Shown here: piece after piece, positions 61,663 to 64,000 of the stretch
Layout: every line of letters begins with the position of its first letter
How positions within the stretch are numbered: the first letter of the stretch is position 1
Origin: Whalleya microplaca
Taxonomy: Eukaryota; Ascomycota; Sordariomycetes; Xylariales; Xylariaceae
Assembly (NCBI GenBank): GCA_022497155.1
Contig: MU385728.1
Location: forward strand, 372,001 to 436,000
DNA: 64,000 nucleotides
Direction: 5' to 3'
Notes under the pieces: model-generated
The model's database searches: none
Told to the model about the DNA's origin: nothing
Seen by the model: only the letters and a program-made list of their open reading frames with translations
Translations under genes and position numbers: made by a program

Positions 61663-62314
61663 ATGGGATATTACGACGAAGACGGTTCGTCTTGATTGTC
61701 TTGTCAAATTCCCTCAGTGCATACTAATCCATATACTAGGACACTATCACTCCTTTCGTCACGGTCTCCACAAAATGGCTGACCGAGTTTTCCATCCTGA
61801 GGGCGGCGAGCACGTCAAGGTCCATGAGTCCCGCGCGAGCAGCTCTGGTCCCCGCTCCCCCCCTACCATCCCCAACACTGTCACTATCCCTTGCCACCAC
61901 ATCCGCATGGGTGACATCTTGATGCTCCAAGGCCGTCCCTGCCAGGTCATCCGCATCTCCACCTCCTCTGCCACTGGCCAGCACCGCTACCTGGGTGTTG
62001 ACCTGTTCACCAAGCAGCTTCATGAGGAGTCTTCTTTCATTTCCAACCCTGCCCCCAGCGTCGTGGTTCAGACCATGCTTGGACCCGTGTTCAAGCAGTA
62101 CCGCGTCCTGGACCTGCAGGATGGCAACGTCGTCGCCATGACCGAGACCGGCGACGTCAAGACTGGCCTTCCCGTCGCTGAGCAGTCCAACCTCTGGACC
62201 CGCCTCCAGCGTGCCTTCGACCAGGGCCATGGCAGCGTCCGCGTCCTCGTTCTCAACGACGGTGGCCAGGAACTGGTCGTCGATGTCAAGGTCATCCACG
62301 GCACTCGCCTGTAA
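61663..62314 (+). CDS. hex1: HEX-1, major Woronin-body protein
   Basis: Exons 61663-61684 and 61740-62314 encode 198 residues starting MGYYDEDG, the conserved HEX-1 N-terminus; the 55-base intron splits the Gly8 codon. After a variable His/Ser-rich linker comes the two-domain eIF5A-like fold: TIPCHHIRMGDILMLQGRPC, STSSATGQHRYLGVDLFTKQ, VVVQTMLGPVFKQYRVLD, and SVRVLVLNDGGQELVVDVKV. The eIF5A hypusine lysine loop (TGKHG) reads TGQHR here, so this is HEX-1 and not the translation factor. Family role: self-assembles into the crystalline core of the Woronin body, a peroxisome-derived organelle that plugs septal pores after wounding. The C-terminus is GTRL, not the usual SRL peroxisome signal. The sequence is strongly C-ending in its codons, as for highly expressed genes. 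Confidence 0.96.
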
Positions 62315-63244
62315 ATTTATGCAACACTGTTGTAGTTTATGATGTACCGAGTACCGAGATTATACTAGAGTCGATCAGCTTTAGCATACATGGGGACATT
62401 TCTTATGCACATGGTTTATGATGATGGAGTCGCGGTTGATCTCGTTAAGATTGTTTCTCGGATCTTTCGCGTTATTATTACGGATATATGAAAAGGGGGG
62501 ACGATGTGGATGGTGTCATATTGAGTACTTAGATATGAATAGCTTTGTATATGGTTGGTAATGCACTGTCAACTCTTAACCCAACTACTGTATTATTCTC
62601 GATGCGCTTTGACCTACTGCTGCCCCGCGTGAACTCTGTTTCTGTCTGTATCTTACCGATGTGAGGTGGTCAACGCGTCTCGGCATACAAAAGAGGGAAA
62701 ATTAGCCAGCTAGCTCTAGACCTCTCCATCCCTAATACAACACCTTTTGGGCCTCTCGCTATCCACGTACCTGCATACCGACCTGATAACATTGGATGTG
62801 TATCTATGTGTGCCGTCCCGTGTTCCACCGGCCATCAGGGTATCTTGTCCCAGCTAATCCGAAGTATGCATGCTCCACACCAGCTATTATGCTAGCCAAT
62901 GACAATACAACTCCCCTCCTTTATCAAGTTGTAATGATAAGACGCAATCGCGACCTTCTGAACCTGGCCAAAGGGAGTGCCTCGTGATCCTTCCTATTAG
63001 ATATATGTATATAGCACAGTAGGTATTACCTGTGACTAAGGAGGGGTTATCTGAAACTTTATTCGAACATGACAGACATTTGATCTCAACTCCAAGTCTT
63101 CTTCCCTCACAATACAACCCTTCTTTGAAAAGGGTACATACTAGGAGACATCAAAGCAAGATACCAATAGATACATATAATTCTCAGCCGAATTTCCGAA
63201 GTCTGCTATCCTTCACCATCTCATTTCATTAACGTCTAGCCGTC
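62315..63244. other. Intergenic region
   Basis: hex1 3' flank and promoter of the downstream peptidase. No gene or recognised repeat. Confidence 0.5.
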
Positions 63245-64000
63245 ATGGGTGCGCAACAATCCAAGACGTCGCCTGAGATATTGATGCATGAGAAAGCTGT
63301 CCTGGAACGTCTGCGATCACTACAATTAGAAGTCGAGTCCGAAGATGACTTCGTCCATGTAGACGGCGAAAAGGCACTCGTTGACGACACGATAACTAGA
63401 ACCCCGGAGAAGCTAGAAATCGAGCTCACACGGGCCTGGCGATCCAGATTGCTCGCTAACCCTAAGAATAGGTTCGTTTTGCGTGACTCGTAGGTGCATA
63501 TATGTAGTTATTAACGAAGTGTATCTACTGTTCACAGACTTGCTCTGGCAGCCCTGAGCGTCGCAAACCCACGAGACGTCCTGACTTCTAGAGCCACCAA
63601 GATTGCTGATCAGCATGTCTTCAACATCCGCATCCCATTTGAGGGCGCTCCTATCACCAACCAGAGATCCTCAGGCCGATGTTGGCTGTTCGCTAGCACG
63701 AATGTCTTCCGCGTGGCGCTGATGAAGAAGTACAATCTTGAGTCGTTCGAGCTGTCGCAGGCCTACCTGTTCTTTTGGGATAAGCTTGAGAAATCCAATT
63801 ATTTTCTTGAGAATATCATCGATACCGCCCAAGAAGATCTAGACAGCAGACTCGTGCAGAGAATCCTGGCTGATCCCGTCAGTGATGGCGGTCAGTGGGA
63901 CATGGTCTATAACCTTGTCGAGAAGTACGGTCTCGTGCCGCAGTCGCTGTATCCGGACAGCTGGAACGCCATGTCAAGCAGCACCCTCAACTACATCGTC
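63245..64000 (+). CDS. lap3: Bleomycin hydrolase / Lap3-type cysteine peptidase (partial, runs off right edge)
   Basis: Exons 63245-63471 and 63538->64000 join in phase 2 (intron GTTCGT...TTCACAG). About 229 residues are visible. After an N-terminal segment (MGAQQSKTSPE...) comes the C1B papain-like core: VFNIRIPFEGAPITNQRSSG, then RCWLFASTN, placing the catalytic Cys at residue 124, followed by FELSQAYLFFWDKLEKSNYF and DGGQWDMVYNLVEKYGLVPQ. The catalytic His and Asn would lie beyond the window. Family role: cytosolic homohexameric aminopeptidase that trims peptides and detoxifies homocysteine thiolactone and bleomycin. MGxxxSK at the start fits an N-myristoylation signal, unusual for a cytosolic peptidase but seen only as sequence here. 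The start is the first ATG, in context CGTCATGG. Confidence 0.95.

Noticed and set aside
61775..62314. Annotation as translation factor eIF5A
   Set aside because: The hypusine loop lacks the lysine (TGQHR), and the MGYYDEDG N-terminus on the preceding exon is specific to HEX-1.

Overview
The window comes from a filamentous ascomycete (Pezizomycotina, most likely a sordariomycete-like mould). The evidence is a Woronin-body HEX-1 gene (restricted to Pezizomycotina), a HET-domain incompatibility-type gene, a CFEM-like GPI-anchored cell-wall protein, short introns of 46-170 bases with fungal GTRNGT donors and CTAAC/CTGAC branch sites, and a long AT-rich block of repeat-induced point mutation (RIP). 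All exon boundaries given here were worked out by hand from frame continuity and splice motifs.

Layout. 1-2.8 kb (minus): partial, low-complexity nuclear-type protein resembling the Red1/ZFC3H1 family, running off the left edge. 3.9-11.4 kb (plus): complete class II myosin heavy chain, divergent from the first gene across a 1.2 kb promoter. 13.2-14.2 kb (plus): orphan acidic/basic low-complexity protein. 16.0-16.8 kb (plus): small secreted protein. 18.1-20.0 kb (minus): orphan with an F-box-like N-terminus, bracketed by three unrelated minisatellites (45 bp x3, 26 bp x6, 18 bp x5). 23.4-25.7 kb (minus): GPI-anchored CFEM-like protein. 25.7-30.5 kb: gene-poor. 30.5-32.5 kb (minus): VMS1/ANKZF1. 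33.5-34.8 kb (plus): Cys-rich orphan. 35.9-38.0 kb (minus): HET-domain protein. 39.3-42.6 kb (minus): RQC2/TAE2/NEMF. 43.3-45.1 kb (minus): ten-exon secreted GH43 exo-beta-1,3-galactanase-like enzyme with a CBM35-like tail. 46.16-56.20 kb: complete but RIP-destroyed Ty3/Gypsy chromovirus-like LTR element with matching 5-bp target duplications, followed by an inverted solo LTR with its own target duplication. 56.7-60.5 kb: gene-poor. 60.5-62.3 kb (plus): hex1 with a long in-frame 5' extension. 63.2 kb to the right edge (plus): bleomycin-hydrolase/Lap3 cysteine peptidase.

Functional connections. VMS1 and RQC2 both act on stalled nascent chains at the 60S subunit (release versus CAT-tail elongation) and lie only about 7 kb apart on the same strand. 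Myosin II (septation) and HEX-1 (septal pore plugging) both concern septa but are 50 kb apart. The HET gene, the secreted enzyme and the RIP-silenced island form an accessory-looking segment from about 33 to 60 kb.

The most notable observations are the RIP footprint that fades out inside both LTRs, the minisatellite cluster (one array reads in frame as 15-residue units separated by Lys-Arg), the VMS1-RQC2 linkage, and a HEX-1 ending in TRL rather than the usual SRL peroxisomal signal.
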